From assembly GCF_002224645.1 (NCBI RefSeq), contig NZ_CP022121.1, forward strand, positions 3,507,501 to 3,571,500: DNA of 64,000 nt, read 5' to 3'. Made by a program: the position numbers and the translations under genes. Below the pieces are notes generated by a model. It saw only the letters and a list, made by a program, of their open reading frames with translations. It made no database searches and had not been told where the DNA came from. Source of the DNA: Dehalobacterium formicoaceticum (GTDB taxonomy: Bacteria; Bacillota; Dehalobacteriia; Dehalobacteriales; Dehalobacteriaceae). Numbering within the stretch: position 1 is the first letter of the stretch; every line of letters begins with the position of its first letter. Of the stretch, positions 17,273 through 27,711 are shown one piece after another.

Positions 17273-18243
17273 CCGACAGAGTTGAAATAGCTAAAAAGTG
17301 GATCAGTAAAGGATATAAAGCCTCCCTTATACTGGACTTTGTCGGGTTACCCTCATCCACCTATTACGAGAATATCTCAAGAGAAAGTAGAGTACCGGAA
17401 ACGATAGAATCTGATTCATCCTCCAAATCCATAAAAAACAAAGGAGGAAGGCCCATTCCTGGCTATTCCCTTACCAATAAGGGTGAAAAGATATCAGACG
17501 AACAAATCAAAGAATGGTTAAACGAACTCGTATGCGGCGACGGTTTTCCTTATGGCTACCATAAACTTACAATTTGCCTTAGAGAAGATTATAACCTGTT
17601 AATAAACCGTAAAAAGGTCTATCGCCTCTGTAAAGAACTAGATATTCTCCGCCCCCAAAGAAAGATTCGCAATAAACATCCCAAGCGTTTAGCAAAACAA
17701 GCTGAAATAAACAAACCAAATCAACTTTGGCAAATGGATTTAAAATATGGCTATATAACGGGAACAGATTCATTCTTCTTTCAATTATCCCTAATAGATG
17801 TCTATGACCGCTCTGTAATTGACTATCATTTAGGATTATCCTGCAAAGCAAAAGATGCAGCAAGAATACTGAAAAATTCCTTAATTAAAAGGGGTCTGGG
17901 TAAAGGAATGAACTTGCCCATAATAAGAACTGACAACGGCCCACAATTTACCTCTAACCTCTTTAAAGAGGCTGTAGAGAAGATAGGCATAACCCATGAA
18001 AGAATTCCTGTAAGAACACCAAATATGATTGCCCATATAGAATCATTCCACTCAATTTTAGAAAGCGAGTGCTATAGTCGAAACGAATTTAACAGCTTTA
18101 TGGAAGTTTATTCTATAGTATCCGAATACATGAAGTACTATAACGAACGCAGAAGACATGGCAGCATTAAATATATGGCTCCTAATGAGTTTTACAAGGC
18201 ATTTATGAATGATAACATAAAGATCGAATCCTTCAGTGCATGA
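17257..18243 (+). CDS. IS3-family OrfB transposase, expressed by -1 frameshift
   Basis: The reading frame is open from 17257 without a usable start codon until an internal ATG at 17734, so it is read as an extension of OrfA. The N-terminal part contains VEIAKKWISKGYKASLILDF and the HTH_21-like GFPYGYHKLTICLRED. The integrase core shows WQMDLKYGY (first D), RTDNGPQF (second D) and AHIESFHSILESE (E), followed by YYNERRRHGSIKYMAP. About 328 residues in this frame, close to normal for IS3 OrfB, so the transposase may still be functional. Confidence 0.88.
   Translation, partial: TKPSVTDRVEIAKKWISKGYKASLILDFVGLPSSTYYENISRESRVPETIESDSSSKSIKNKGGRPIPGYSLTNKGEKISDEQIKEWLNELVCGDGFPYGYHKLTICLREDYNLLINRKKVYRLCKELDILRPQRKIRNKHPKRLAKQAEINKPNQLWQMDLKYGYITGTDSFFFQLSLIDVYDRSVIDYHLGLSCKAKDAARILKNSLIKRGLGKGMNLPIIRTDNGPQFTSNLFKEAVEKIGITHERIPVRTPNMIAHIESFHSILESECYSRNEFNSFMEVYSIVSEYMKYYNERRRHGSIKYMAPNEFYKAFMNDNIKIESFSA
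17260..17266 (+). promoter_or_regulatory. canonical -1 ribosomal slippery heptamer A_AAC_CCT
   Basis: The sequence AAACCCT fits X_XXY_YYZ in the orfA frame (cta aac cct). Slippage gives AAA CCC and enters the orfB frame, two codons before the orfA stop. This explains how orfB is expressed without a start codon. Confidence 0.75.
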
Positions 18244-18255
18244 TTGCCTTCAGTA

Positions 18256-18678
18256 GCTAAATTGCGGTGGAACAAGGATATAAACAACACTAAGGTTTGG
18301 CTATGCGGACCATTGACATGGAGAGATGGTCATGGTAACCTGGCCCGCCGGTATGCCCTCAATAGGCATGCCCCTGGGGCATCAATCCATGACCATAGAG
18401 GCTCCGTGTCAATGGCAAACCGCGCAAGTTTGCGAAAAAGTCTGATTGCAAAACAAATACAAGGATATTGTCCTGAATTGAGGGGTTAAGCCGGTGTTGC
18501 AACCTTGCCCAGCCTACGTTTGCCTTATGTGATTTCTGTTCGTCAGACCAGAAGTTTGCCTCCGGCTTCCTTCAGATTCCCCCTCACAGTGGACACCCTT
18601 GCCTTTAGCTATGTGCTTGGTACTATCAACCCGCACTCGGGACTTTCACCCGTTAGACTACGCCCATGCCGGGCACAC
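18256..18678 (-). ncRNA. 5' end (domain I) of the group IIC intron RNA
   Basis: Minus-strand sequence from 18678 matches the known IIC intron start and the first part of domain I. A long stem follows (CCATTGACA.../...TGTCAATGG, about 18310-18420) enclosing ATGGTCATGG/CCATGACCAT. The plus-strand reading frames at 18244-18489 and 18505-18762 are shadows of this RNA. No protein gene lies in 18244-18762. Confidence 0.75.
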
Positions 18679-18681
18679 TAC

Positions 18682-18724
18682 AAAAAAGAGACTGTTTTCA
18701 TCTTGAAAAACAGTCTCTTTTTCC
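18682..18724 (-). terminator. uspA terminator, also the group IIC intron target
   Basis: Arms AAAAAGAGACTG and CAGTCTCTTTTTT form a strong bidirectional hairpin. On the minus strand it ends the uspA transcript and is followed by TTTTTTGTA and then the intron 5' end, the standard insertion position for group IIC introns. Confidence 0.85.
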
Positions 18725-18762
18725 TTACTTCTTCTTTTCTGATAGAGTCACTATCATTGTGA

Positions 18763-19185
18763 TTATTTTACCAGGAGTACCGGTTTTTTTGTTTTTGTCA
18801 GCACTTTTTGACTAACACTTCCCATCAGTGAAGCGGCGATAGGGCTATAGCCCCTCATTCCCATAACAATCAGATCAATGTCTTGGTCGACAATTTCATT
18901 TAAAATTTCTTGTGCCGCATGACCTGGTTTCTTTTTTGTAACCAATTGAACTCCTTCTAAATCTATATCCTTCATGGTTGTGGCCAAGACAGCTTCACTG
19001 TTCACATACTGATCCTGAACAACAGCAGCATCCTTGGAAAGTACATAACCCAAAGCCTCCGGAGTCGCTGCCACATGAAGCAAGATCACTTCCGCCTGGA
19101 GCTGACGGCCCAAATCAATTGCCATAAGCAAGGCCCGTTGAGAATATTCAGATCCATCCGTAGGGACAAGGATTTTTTTTAACAT
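18763..19185 (-). CDS. universal stress protein, UspA family
   Basis: About 140 residues from the Met at 19185 (MLKKILVPTDGSEYSQRA), preceded by a GGGGTG site. The frame extends further upstream, but the upstream part is atypical. The ATP-binding pattern G-2x-G-9x-G(S/T) is visible as MGMRGYSPIAASLMGSVSQKVL, so this is probably the nucleotide-binding subtype. The next gene upstream is an HPP-family membrane protein, but nothing here shows that the two are co-regulated. Confidence 0.93.
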   Translation of the reverse strand: MLKKILVPTDGSEYSQRALLMAIDLGRQLQAEVILLHVAATPEALGYVLSKDAAVVQDQYVNSEAVLATTMKDIDLEGVQLVTKKKPGHAAQEILNEIVDQDIDLIVMGMRGYSPIAASLMGSVSQKVLTKTKKPVLLVK

Positions 19186-19305
19186 ATTCACACCCCATTT
19201 TAATTTTTCCTGACAAAAATTGAAGGATTCAAACACCAGCTAGGCCATGCATTTGCAGTTAATCGGACGGAGTAAAGGAAGCTCCACCTGAACAATGAAC
19301 TTGTT

Positions 19306-19862
19306 TCAAAACCAGTACCGGGGGTAATTGCGATTTGGTGAAAGATTATTGATAAAAACAGCAATGATGACCATAATCACAGCACCCAATAATATTGGTG
19401 TCAGGATGTACATGGGGCCTGCTCCGCTTAAAATGGCAAACAGTGCCGTAGCCCCCCAGGGGGATGGGTGGTTTTCGTTAATAACATCGTCAATAAAGCA
19501 ATTGAGGTTCCCAAAGCAACAGACCACCAGGTAAGGCCGCACAACTGGTAGGTAAGAACGCCAATGATCGCTGAAAGAGTATGCCCGAAAATTACGTTTC
19601 GGGGTTGAGATAATGGTCCATCCGGGGACCCGTAGATTAATACTGCGGTAGCACCTAATGGGGCAACTAACATCGGGGCCTGATAAATATATGTTAATAT
19701 CCCCAGGAAAGAAAGAGCCAAGAAAGAGCCCACAAAGGCAATGATAATATCGATCGGTACCGGTGTCACAAAGGGAGTATCCCTCTTAAATCCCTTAAAT
19801 TTTGCAAAATATTTTAATACCTTGCCTTGTTCTTTATTTTTAGCTGCAGCAGTTTCTAACAC
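19306..19862 (-). pseudogene. HPP-family integral membrane protein, frameshifted in a G6 run
   Basis: HPP proteins are four-helix membrane proteins; some transport nitrite in plastids and cyanobacteria, and the bacterial role is mostly unknown. The first part (144 residues) carries APLGATAVLIYGSPDGPLSQ and the name-giving THPPGG, then goes out of frame. The continuation GATALFAILSGAGPMYILTP and the last helix are in another frame. The switch is at the C6/G6 run 19452-19457. One extra base would restore HPPGGATAL and a 185-residue protein of family length. This is either a recent inactivation or a sequence error in the homopolymer. Confidence 0.85.
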
Positions 19863-20187
19863 TATAAGATCTCCTTAACAGTACATTCAACGATATTTAC
19901 ATCCAGTTACATCTATACATTTATGTATGATTTCGTCAATAATCTTAAAAATCCTTTTCATAATCAGCGTTCAACGCTTTAATTTTTTCCCGGGGGAATT
20001 TTGAGAAGCGTGGTATCAGTGACCATCAGTTATCGAAGTTATCGGGCAAATATTCTATGTCCATAATAGTATTAGTATTGAAAAGGTGTGCAATAAAGAG
20101 TAGACATTATGACGGAAATAGATAAAATATATTAAGGAAGAGTTATTTGTGCTTTATTTGCAGAGAAATTCAAGGAGGACATGGGTC

Positions 20188-21726
20188 GTGCAACAAAAAA
20201 ATTGGATGCGTAAACTTTTTAGAACCCGTTTCTTGGTGGCTTTTTTCATTTTGCTGCAGTTGATTGTGATCACCGTCATGATTACCGGGTCAGTGGAACG
20301 CTATGCAATAATCTATCCTATTTTAACCCTGGTCAGCGTTATAGTTGTTTTGCACATCATGAACAAAAAAAGCAAACCTGCTTATAAGCTATTGTGGGTG
20401 ATTCAAATTGCCCTTTTCCCCATCTTTGGCAGTCTGTTCTACCTTTTGTCTCAGTTCCAGTCCTCCAATAGAAAATTGAAAAACCTGTTAGCGGACGTAG
20501 AACAAGGCATCAATCCATTGTTCATCCAAGATGAAGAAACTCTTAAGAGAATTCATACTGTAAGTAAGGATCATCTCCCTCAGATTAATTATTTGCAAGG
20601 TTTTGTCGGGTTTCCCGTTTATCAAAATACCCAGGCTGAATATCTTCCCACAGGGGAAGAAACTCACGCACGCATGCTGGAAGAGCTGGACAAAGCAGAA
20701 AAATTCATCTTTATGGAATATTTTATTATTAAAGAAGGCGTGATGTGGAACTCCATTTTGGATATTTTGCAGAAGAAGGTCCAGCAAGGCGTTGAAGTAC
20801 GGGTCATGTATGACGACATGGGCTGTTTTCTTAAATTGCCAATTGATTTTCATAAGGTTCTGGAAGGAATGGGCATTCAATGCGTGGTCTTCAACCCCTT
20901 CCGGCCTGTTCTATCCACTTTGCAAAATAACCGGGACCATCGAAAGATTACTGTGATTGATGGAAAAACTGCTTTTACCGGAGGAATTAACCTTGCCGAT
21001 GAATATATCAACGAAATTGATCTCCACGGCCATTGGAAGGACAACGGGATTATGGTGCAAGGGGCTGCCGTTTGGAGCTTTACCCTGATGTTTCTTCATA
21101 TGTGGAACCTCAGCAAAGAAACTACAGAAGACTATACGAAATATCGTGCCGATGGCATGATGTCTATGGATAGTAAATCAGACGGTTTTTTCCTGCCTTA
21201 TGGAGATTCTCCTTTGGATACGGAAAATGTAGGAGAGCACATTTATCTGCAAATGATTAATAATGCCAAGAGGTATCTCTATATCTGCACACCTTATTTG
21301 ATTGTCGATGATGACATGATCTCCGCATTATCTTTAGCAGCTAAAAGCGGCGTAGATGTACGCATCATTACACCCCATCGCCATGATCGCTGGTTTGTCC
21401 ATCACACTACCCGCTCATATTACCGGGAACTGATCAGCTCCGGTGTTCGCATTTACGAATACACTGATGGGTTTATTCATTCAAAAACCTTTATCTCAGA
21501 TGATAGTACCGCTACGGTAGGCACGATTAATCTTGATTTCAGGAGTCTTTACCTCCATTTTGAATGTGGTCTATGGATTCATAAAAGTGGAGTGCTGAAG
21601 GATATCTTAAAGGATTTTCTTGATACCTTGGAAAGCTGCCATGAAGTCACTAGGGAGGAATGTGACTTCAACATAGCGTTGCGTCTTATGCAAGACGTCT
21701 TTAGAATCTTTGCCCCCCTGATGTAA
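20188..21726 (+). CDS. cls: cardiolipin synthase
   Basis: Membrane phospholipase-D-family enzyme that joins two phosphatidylglycerols into cardiolipin. Two N-terminal transmembrane helices (LVAFFILLQLIVITVMI and IIYPILTLVSVIVVLHI) precede a PLDc_N region and two HKD motifs, HRKITVIDGKTAFTGG and HSKTFISDDSTATVGT. Length is about 512 residues. GTG at 20188 follows AAGGAGG by 9 bases; an alternative GTG at 20149 after AAGGAAG would add 13 residues. The gap 19863-20187 upstream shows no gene; it includes GTTATCGGGCAAA, a short match to the end of repeat copy A. Confidence 0.95.
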   Translation: MQQKNWMRKLFRTRFLVAFFILLQLIVITVMITGSVERYAIIYPILTLVSVIVVLHIMNKKSKPAYKLLWVIQIALFPIFGSLFYLLSQFQSSNRKLKNLLADVEQGINPLFIQDEETLKRIHTVSKDHLPQINYLQGFVGFPVYQNTQAEYLPTGEETHARMLEELDKAEKFIFMEYFIIKEGVMWNSILDILQKKVQQGVEVRVMYDDMGCFLKLPIDFHKVLEGMGIQCVVFNPFRPVLSTLQNNRDHRKITVIDGKTAFTGGINLADEYINEIDLHGHWKDNGIMVQGAAVWSFTLMFLHMWNLSKETTEDYTKYRADGMMSMDSKSDGFFLPYGDSPLDTENVGEHIYLQMINNAKRYLYICTPYLIVDDDMISALSLAAKSGVDVRIITPHRHDRWFVHHTTRSYYRELISSGVRIYEYTDGFIHSKTFISDDSTATVGTINLDFRSLYLHFECGLWIHKSGVLKDILKDFLDTLESCHEVTREECDFNIALRLMQDVFRIFAPLM

Positions 21727-21748
21727 CCATATGATCCTGAGTGAACTC

Positions 21749-21840
21749 GTTCAGCTAAAGCTGAACATCGGGGCTTCAGATGGGGAATCTACCCCACCTG
21801 AAGTAAAATAAGAACTCCCACTTATAGAAGTGGGAGTCTT
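21749..21840. repeat. three consecutive hairpins between convergent cls and ligA
   Basis: GTTCAGCT/AGCTGAAC (21749-21766), CTTCAGATGGGG/CCCCACCTGAAG (21774-21803) and ACTCCCACTT/AAGTGGGAGT followed by CTT (about 21814-21838). They can act as terminators for both convergent genes. Their multi-hairpin layout resembles the dispersed repeat at 6841 and 30840, but I see no direct sequence identity. Confidence 0.6.
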
Positions 21841-21863
21841 GGAATTTGATCAATAGAGCAAAC

Positions 21864-23873
<2,010 letters not shown>

Positions 23874-23893
23874 TTATTTTTAATCAGGTGATG

Positions 23894-26053
23894 CTAAATC
23901 TTTTTTATCGGAGCATATTTAATCATAAAACCCTTAATCCCCTGTTCCGGAAAAGCAACGCTGATTTCCATATCTTCCCCGGATCCGCTGGTTTTTACTA
24001 TCACACCCACGCCAAATTTGGCATGCTGCACCTTATCCCCCAAATTCATCAAACTCTCAGCCTTGCCGGGAGCAGATAAAATAGCTTTTTGGTTTCCGGA
24101 GGTAGGACGATCCCCGGTACCACGGTCCCCGGTACCGTCATCCATCAGTTCCACGGGGATTTCTTTAAGAAAGCGTGACTCACCATTATACTGACTTTTT
24201 CCCCAAAGCATGCGGTGATAGGAACGGCTGATATATAATCTTTCCTTAGCTCGGGTCATCCCTACATAACATAGACGCCGTTCTTCCTCCATCTCCTCTT
24301 CATCCAACATGGCTCGGCCATGAGGGAAAACTCCTTCCTCCAGTCCCACCAAAAAAACCACGGGAAACTCCAGCCCCTTGGCCGTATGCAGCGTCATCAT
24401 GGTCACGGCGGCGTCTTCCTCCCGCAAAGAATCCAAATCTGTGGACAAGGATATTTGTGCTAAAAAATTCTCTAAAGTAGGTTCTTCCGCTGTTTGGTCA
24501 AATTCAGCTGTTACAGAAAGAAATTCCTGTAAATTCTCCAGACGGCTCTCTCCTTCCGGAGATTTATCTTCCTTTAAAGCATTAATATAGCCGGTGCGCT
24601 GCCATAATTCCTCTGCTAATGGGGTTAAAAACAAGTGGTTTTTCTTCTCCATCAAAGTTTTCATGAAATCATAAAACCCTTGCAAGGCATGGATGGCGCG
24701 GGCGGATAAACCTGGAATCTCTATTAATTCTCCTAAGGCAGCGAAGGCAGTGATCCCTTTCATGGCGGCATAGCTTTCTACCTTTTCCCAGCTGGCTAAT
24801 CCAATCCCCCTTTTCGGTTCATTAATAATCCGGGCCAGACTCACCCCATCGTCAGGATTAGAAAGCACCTTCAAATAAGCCATGGTATCCTTAATTTCTT
24901 TCCGATCATAAAACTTAATCCCTCCATAAATCCGGTAAGGGATTTTGTACTTGATAAAAGCATCTTCCAAGGCACGAGACTGGGCATGGGTGCGGTACAG
25001 AACCACACAGTCCTGATAGCTGATGCCCTCCTGTACATGCAGACCATAGGCTGTTTCGGCCACAAAAGCCCCCTCGGCCCTTTCATCCTCCGTCACCCGG
25101 TAAACAATTTTGGCCCCTGCCCCCTGGTCCGTCCAAAGGTTTTTTTCTTTTCGCTCCATATTATGGCAAATAACGGCATTAGCAGCATTAAGAATGTTTT
25201 GCGTAGAACGGTAATTTTGTTCCAGACGAATAACCTGAGCATTTTGGTAATCTTGTTCAAAATCCAGAATGTTTTGAATATCCGCTCCCCGCCAACGGTA
25301 GATGGATTGATCGGGATCACCTACGACACACAGATTTTCGTGACCTTCCGCCAGCATCTGAATCAGACGATACTGACTGTGGTTGGTGTCTTGATATTCA
25401 TCCACCAGAATGTAGCAGAACTTATGCCGGTAGTATCTAAGAACCTCCGGTTTCTTGCTGAAAAGCTCCACTGTTTTCATAATGAGATCATCAAAATCCA
25501 AAGCATTGTTTTCCGTGAGCTTCCTCTGATACAGTTTATATACATCCGCCGCCTTAGTTTCAAAAAAATCTCCTGCCATCTGGCCGAATTTTTCCGGGTT
25601 CCAGCATTTATTTTTTGCGTTGCTGATAGCTGCTGCCATACCCCGAGGTGTGAATTTCTTTTCATCAATATTTAATTCTTTTAAGCATTTTTTAATTAAG
25701 AGCTGCTGATCACTATCATCATAGATCACAAAATTGCGATGAAATCCTAAATGGTGGATGTCCTGACGCAAGATGCGGACGCAAGTGGCATGAAAGGTAC
25801 CAATCCACATACGCCGGCTGCTGTTTCCCACCAATTTTTCAATGCGCTCCCGCATTTCCCGGGCAGCTTTATTCGTAAACGTAATTGCCAGTATTTGAGC
25901 AGGATCGACACCTTTTTCTTCAATTAAGTACGCCACGCGATGAACTAAAACTCTTGTTTTCCCCGACCCTGCACCGGCCATAATCAACAAAGGGCCTTCT
26001 GTACATCTAACGGCTTCCTGCTGTTGGGGATTCAGTGATGTTAACAAATCCAT
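23894..26053 (-). CDS. pcrA: ATP-dependent DNA helicase PcrA/UvrD
   Basis: Superfamily 1A 3'-5' helicase for repair, rolling-circle replication and removal of RecA filaments. Motif I is AGAGSGKTRVLVHR, motif II DEYQDTN, motif III GDPDQSIYRWRGAD and motif VI VGMTRAKERLYISR, with a C-terminal tail of about 70 residues carrying the conserved LNLGDKV-type segment as MNLGDKVQHAKFGVG. Start at 26053 follows GAGGAGG by 5 bases and gives MDLLTSLNPQQQEAV; the longer open frame to 26146 has no good ribosome site. About 719 residues. Confidence 0.96.
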   Translation of the reverse strand: MDLLTSLNPQQQEAVRCTEGPLLIMAGAGSGKTRVLVHRVAYLIEEKGVDPAQILAITFTNKAAREMRERIEKLVGNSSRRMWIGTFHATCVRILRQDIHHLGFHRNFVIYDDSDQQLLIKKCLKELNIDEKKFTPRGMAAAISNAKNKCWNPEKFGQMAGDFFETKAADVYKLYQRKLTENNALDFDDLIMKTVELFSKKPEVLRYYRHKFCYILVDEYQDTNHSQYRLIQMLAEGHENLCVVGDPDQSIYRWRGADIQNILDFEQDYQNAQVIRLEQNYRSTQNILNAANAVICHNMERKEKNLWTDQGAGAKIVYRVTEDERAEGAFVAETAYGLHVQEGISYQDCVVLYRTHAQSRALEDAFIKYKIPYRIYGGIKFYDRKEIKDTMAYLKVLSNPDDGVSLARIINEPKRGIGLASWEKVESYAAMKGITAFAALGELIEIPGLSARAIHALQGFYDFMKTLMEKKNHLFLTPLAEELWQRTGYINALKEDKSPEGESRLENLQEFLSVTAEFDQTAEEPTLENFLAQISLSTDLDSLREEDAAVTMMTLHTAKGLEFPVVFLVGLEEGVFPHGRAMLDEEEMEEERRLCYVGMTRAKERLYISRSYHRMLWGKSQYNGESRFLKEIPVELMDDGTGDRGTGDRPTSGNQKAILSAPGKAESLMNLGDKVQHAKFGVGVIVKTSGSGEDMEISVAFPEQGIKGFMIKYAPIKKI

Positions 26054-26085
26054 AGTATCCTCCTCAGAATCTATCTCCAGGTAAC

Positions 26086-26112
26086 TTAAAAAACCAGCCC
26101 TTTGAGGCCGGC
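26086..26112 (-). terminator. terminator between hisE and pcrA
   Basis: On the minus strand CCGGCC TCAAAG GGCTGG forms a 6-bp stem (one G-T pair) followed by TTTTTT. It separates the hisE/Moco transcript from pcrA-ligA. Confidence 0.7.
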
Positions 26113-26206
26113 TTCTTATGATTCTACCTAATCCAAGCAACGACATTAGTTACCGTAAGCTTTTGCAATCCTGCAATTTGATTTAAAAAACCTACCTTGT
26201 CTATTC

Positions 26207-26506
26207 TTACCTTCTGCCTTCCAACTCCTGAGCAATTTCATCCAACTCTATTCCATGATAGGCAAAAAGCACCAGTAGATGGTATAGCAGGTCGGCACTT
26301 TCGTAAATCACCTCGGCCTGATCATCATTCTTTGAACCGATAATAACTTCAGCCGTTTCTTCCCCCACCTTTTTTAAAATCTTGTCCTGTCCCTTTTCAA
26401 ATAAATAAGTGGTATAAGATCCTTCCGGCCGCTCCTCTTTGCGCTCCAAAATCACCTGATAAACCTCTTTTAAAATCTTACCTAGTTTAGTATCACTCAT
26501 GCTCAT
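26207..26506 (-). CDS. hisE: phosphoribosyl-ATP pyrophosphatase
   Basis: Second step of histidine synthesis (PR-ATP to PR-AMP). The 99-residue protein has the all-alpha NTP-PPase pattern: YTTYLFEKGQDKILKKVGEE, AEVIIGSKND and EVIYESADLLYHLLVL, with metal-binding Glu/Asp residues. It is not in the his operon, which begins about 8 kb away at 34289; it sits at the end of the molybdenum-cofactor cluster. In many bacteria HisE is fused to HisI, whereas here HisI is fused to HisF and HisE is free. Confidence 0.95.
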   Translation of the reverse strand: MSMSDTKLGKILKEVYQVILERKEERPEGSYTTYLFEKGQDKILKKVGEETAEVIIGSKNDDQAEVIYESADLLYHLLVLFAYHGIELDEIAQELEGRR

Positions 26507-26524
26507 CCCTCCTGCTTCTATCTA

Positions 26525-27178
26525 TTATAGCACCTTTTTTTGATCAGAAGCTTCTTTATGAAAAAAACTTTTCCTATTGTCTTTTAGGTTTTCCTGCCTC
26601 ATTAAAGCCTGATAATCCTCCGGGGTGTTCACATTATAAAAAAGATGCTTCATATTGCCGGATGCACTTAATTCTTTTTCATTAATTTCTAAGACCTTCA
26701 CTTCAGGATAAAAATGAAACGCCGCTACGGCATGATCAGATGCACGGAGATATTTTTCCATCACGGGAAGGCAATTCTTGGAATAGAGAGCACAAAGAGG
26801 TTCCCAGTAACCAAAGGGTTTCGGTACTACCACATCGTAGTCCGGCGCCCTTTCAGCAAGATAGGTCACCAATTTTCCTTGAAACAAAGGCATGTCAGAG
26901 GATACAACAAAAGCATATTCATTCATGGCAGCTGTCAGCCCGGCATGGACACCGGCTAAAGGGCCTTTACCGGGATAGATGTCCACCACTTCCGTGATCC
27001 CGGGAAATTGATATTTATTGCTGTGATTACTGGCGATAATGATTTCGTCTGTAACATCTTTTAATTCTTTGATCATATGCCCAATCAATGTCTCATTATT
27101 AAAAGTCATCAGGGTTTTGTCCTGCCCCATGCGCCGACTTTTACCTCCTGCAAGAATAACACCGCTTACCTTCATCAT
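26525..27178 (-). CDS. mobA: molybdenum cofactor guanylyltransferase
   Basis: Transfers GMP to molybdopterin to make the MGD form used by formate dehydrogenases and related enzymes. The nucleotidyltransferase signature is SGVILAGGKSRRMGQDKTLM, followed by IDIYPGKGPLAG-like (VDIYPGKGPLAGVHAG) and SSDMPLF. About 217 residues from the Met at 27178, which sits after GGGGGG. It carries a lysine-rich C-terminal extension. It is clustered with mobB, moaA and moeA. Confidence 0.93.
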   Translation of the reverse strand: MMKVSGVILAGGKSRRMGQDKTLMTFNNETLIGHMIKELKDVTDEIIIASNHSNKYQFPGITEVVDIYPGKGPLAGVHAGLTAAMNEYAFVVSSDMPLFQGKLVTYLAERAPDYDVVVPKPFGYWEPLCALYSKNCLPVMEKYLRASDHAVAAFHFYPEVKVLEINEKELSASGNMKHLFYNVNTPEDYQALMRQENLKDNRKSFFHKEASDQKKVL

Positions 27179-27218
27179 CCAACCCCCCATCAGAAAACTT
27201 GGCTTATGCCAAGCCGAA

Positions 27219-27659
27219 CTATAATCTTTCTACCAGCTCAATGGGATCCCCATCTTTTACTTCCCCTGCCTGTAGAATTTTGATAAAAATCCCTTCTTTA
27301 GGCATCACACAATCACCGGCTTGATAGTAGATAGCACATTTATTATGGCATTCCTTACCAATTTGGGTGACTTCCCCGATAGCTTCTTTCCCCACCCGAA
27401 TCTTGGTACCAACAGGCAGGGATACTAAATCGATCCCTTTCGTCGTCAGGTTTTCTGCAAAATCTCCCGGATTAACATCCAGACCTTGGGCACGCATTTT
27501 ATCGATACTTTCAATGGCTAAAAGACTTACCTGGCGATGCCAGGGCCCTCCATGGGCATCTCCTTCCAGCCCAAAATCAACTAATAGACGGCCTATTGGT
27601 ATTCTCTTTTTGCGCTCTCCTTTTTTTTCACTGGAGCACACAGCGACAATTTCCCCCAT
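27219..27659 (-). CDS. MOSC domain protein
   Basis: A stand-alone 146-residue MOSC domain, a sulfur-carrier fold related to the C-terminal domain of Moco sulfurase. It has the conserved DAHGGPWHRQVSLLA, NPGDFAENLTT and a Cys-containing GKECHNKCAIYYQAGDCVMP segment that is a candidate sulfur or cofactor ligand. Small MOSC proteins are commonly found within Moco gene clusters, where a role in cofactor sulfuration is suspected but unproven. The start follows AGGAGG closely. Confidence 0.9.
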   Translation of the reverse strand: MGEIVAVCSSEKKGERKKRIPIGRLLVDFGLEGDAHGGPWHRQVSLLAIESIDKMRAQGLDVNPGDFAENLTTKGIDLVSLPVGTKIRVGKEAIGEVTQIGKECHNKCAIYYQAGDCVMPKEGIFIKILQAGEVKDGDPIELVERL

Positions 27660-27711
27660 GAAAATCCTCCTAAAGATTTATTACGATTTATCAAGATTTA
27701 TCTTTTCAAAA

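Larger units (their letters stand above)
16900..18255 (+). mobile_element. IS3-family element (ends not fully resolved)
   Basis: Contains an orfA-orfB pair in the IS3 arrangement. A candidate left end starts TGGATTTGGACAAACC at 16903, but no matching inverted repeat was found after orfB, so the right end may be deleted. Intron sequence resumes after about 18250. The element marks the place where both intron 5' regions are missing, which suggests deletions adjacent to its insertion. Confidence 0.7.
13123..18678 (-). mobile_element. group IIC intron remnant carrying nested insertions
   Basis: Minus-strand boundaries are unusually clear. The 5' end at 18678 reads GTGTGCCCGGCATGGGCG, the start of group IIC introns such as the Oceanobacillus iheyensis one, and continues with GGTGAAAGTCCCG and GAAGGAAGCCGGAGGC. 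The 3' end at 13123 has domain V (CGCCGTATACCGAACGG at about 13199) and domain VI ending CCTCCTACCCGATT. The 5' exon is the uspA terminator hairpin with its T-run, the classic IIC target. The interior is scrambled: the element's own RT survives only as a C-terminal piece, and a second group II intron, an IS3-type and an IS21-type element fill the rest. Confidence 0.8.

Noticed and set aside
18244-18762. Two plus-strand open frames of 81 and 85 residues
   Set aside because: They lie on the complement of group IIC intron domain I and the uspA terminator; no ribosome sites.
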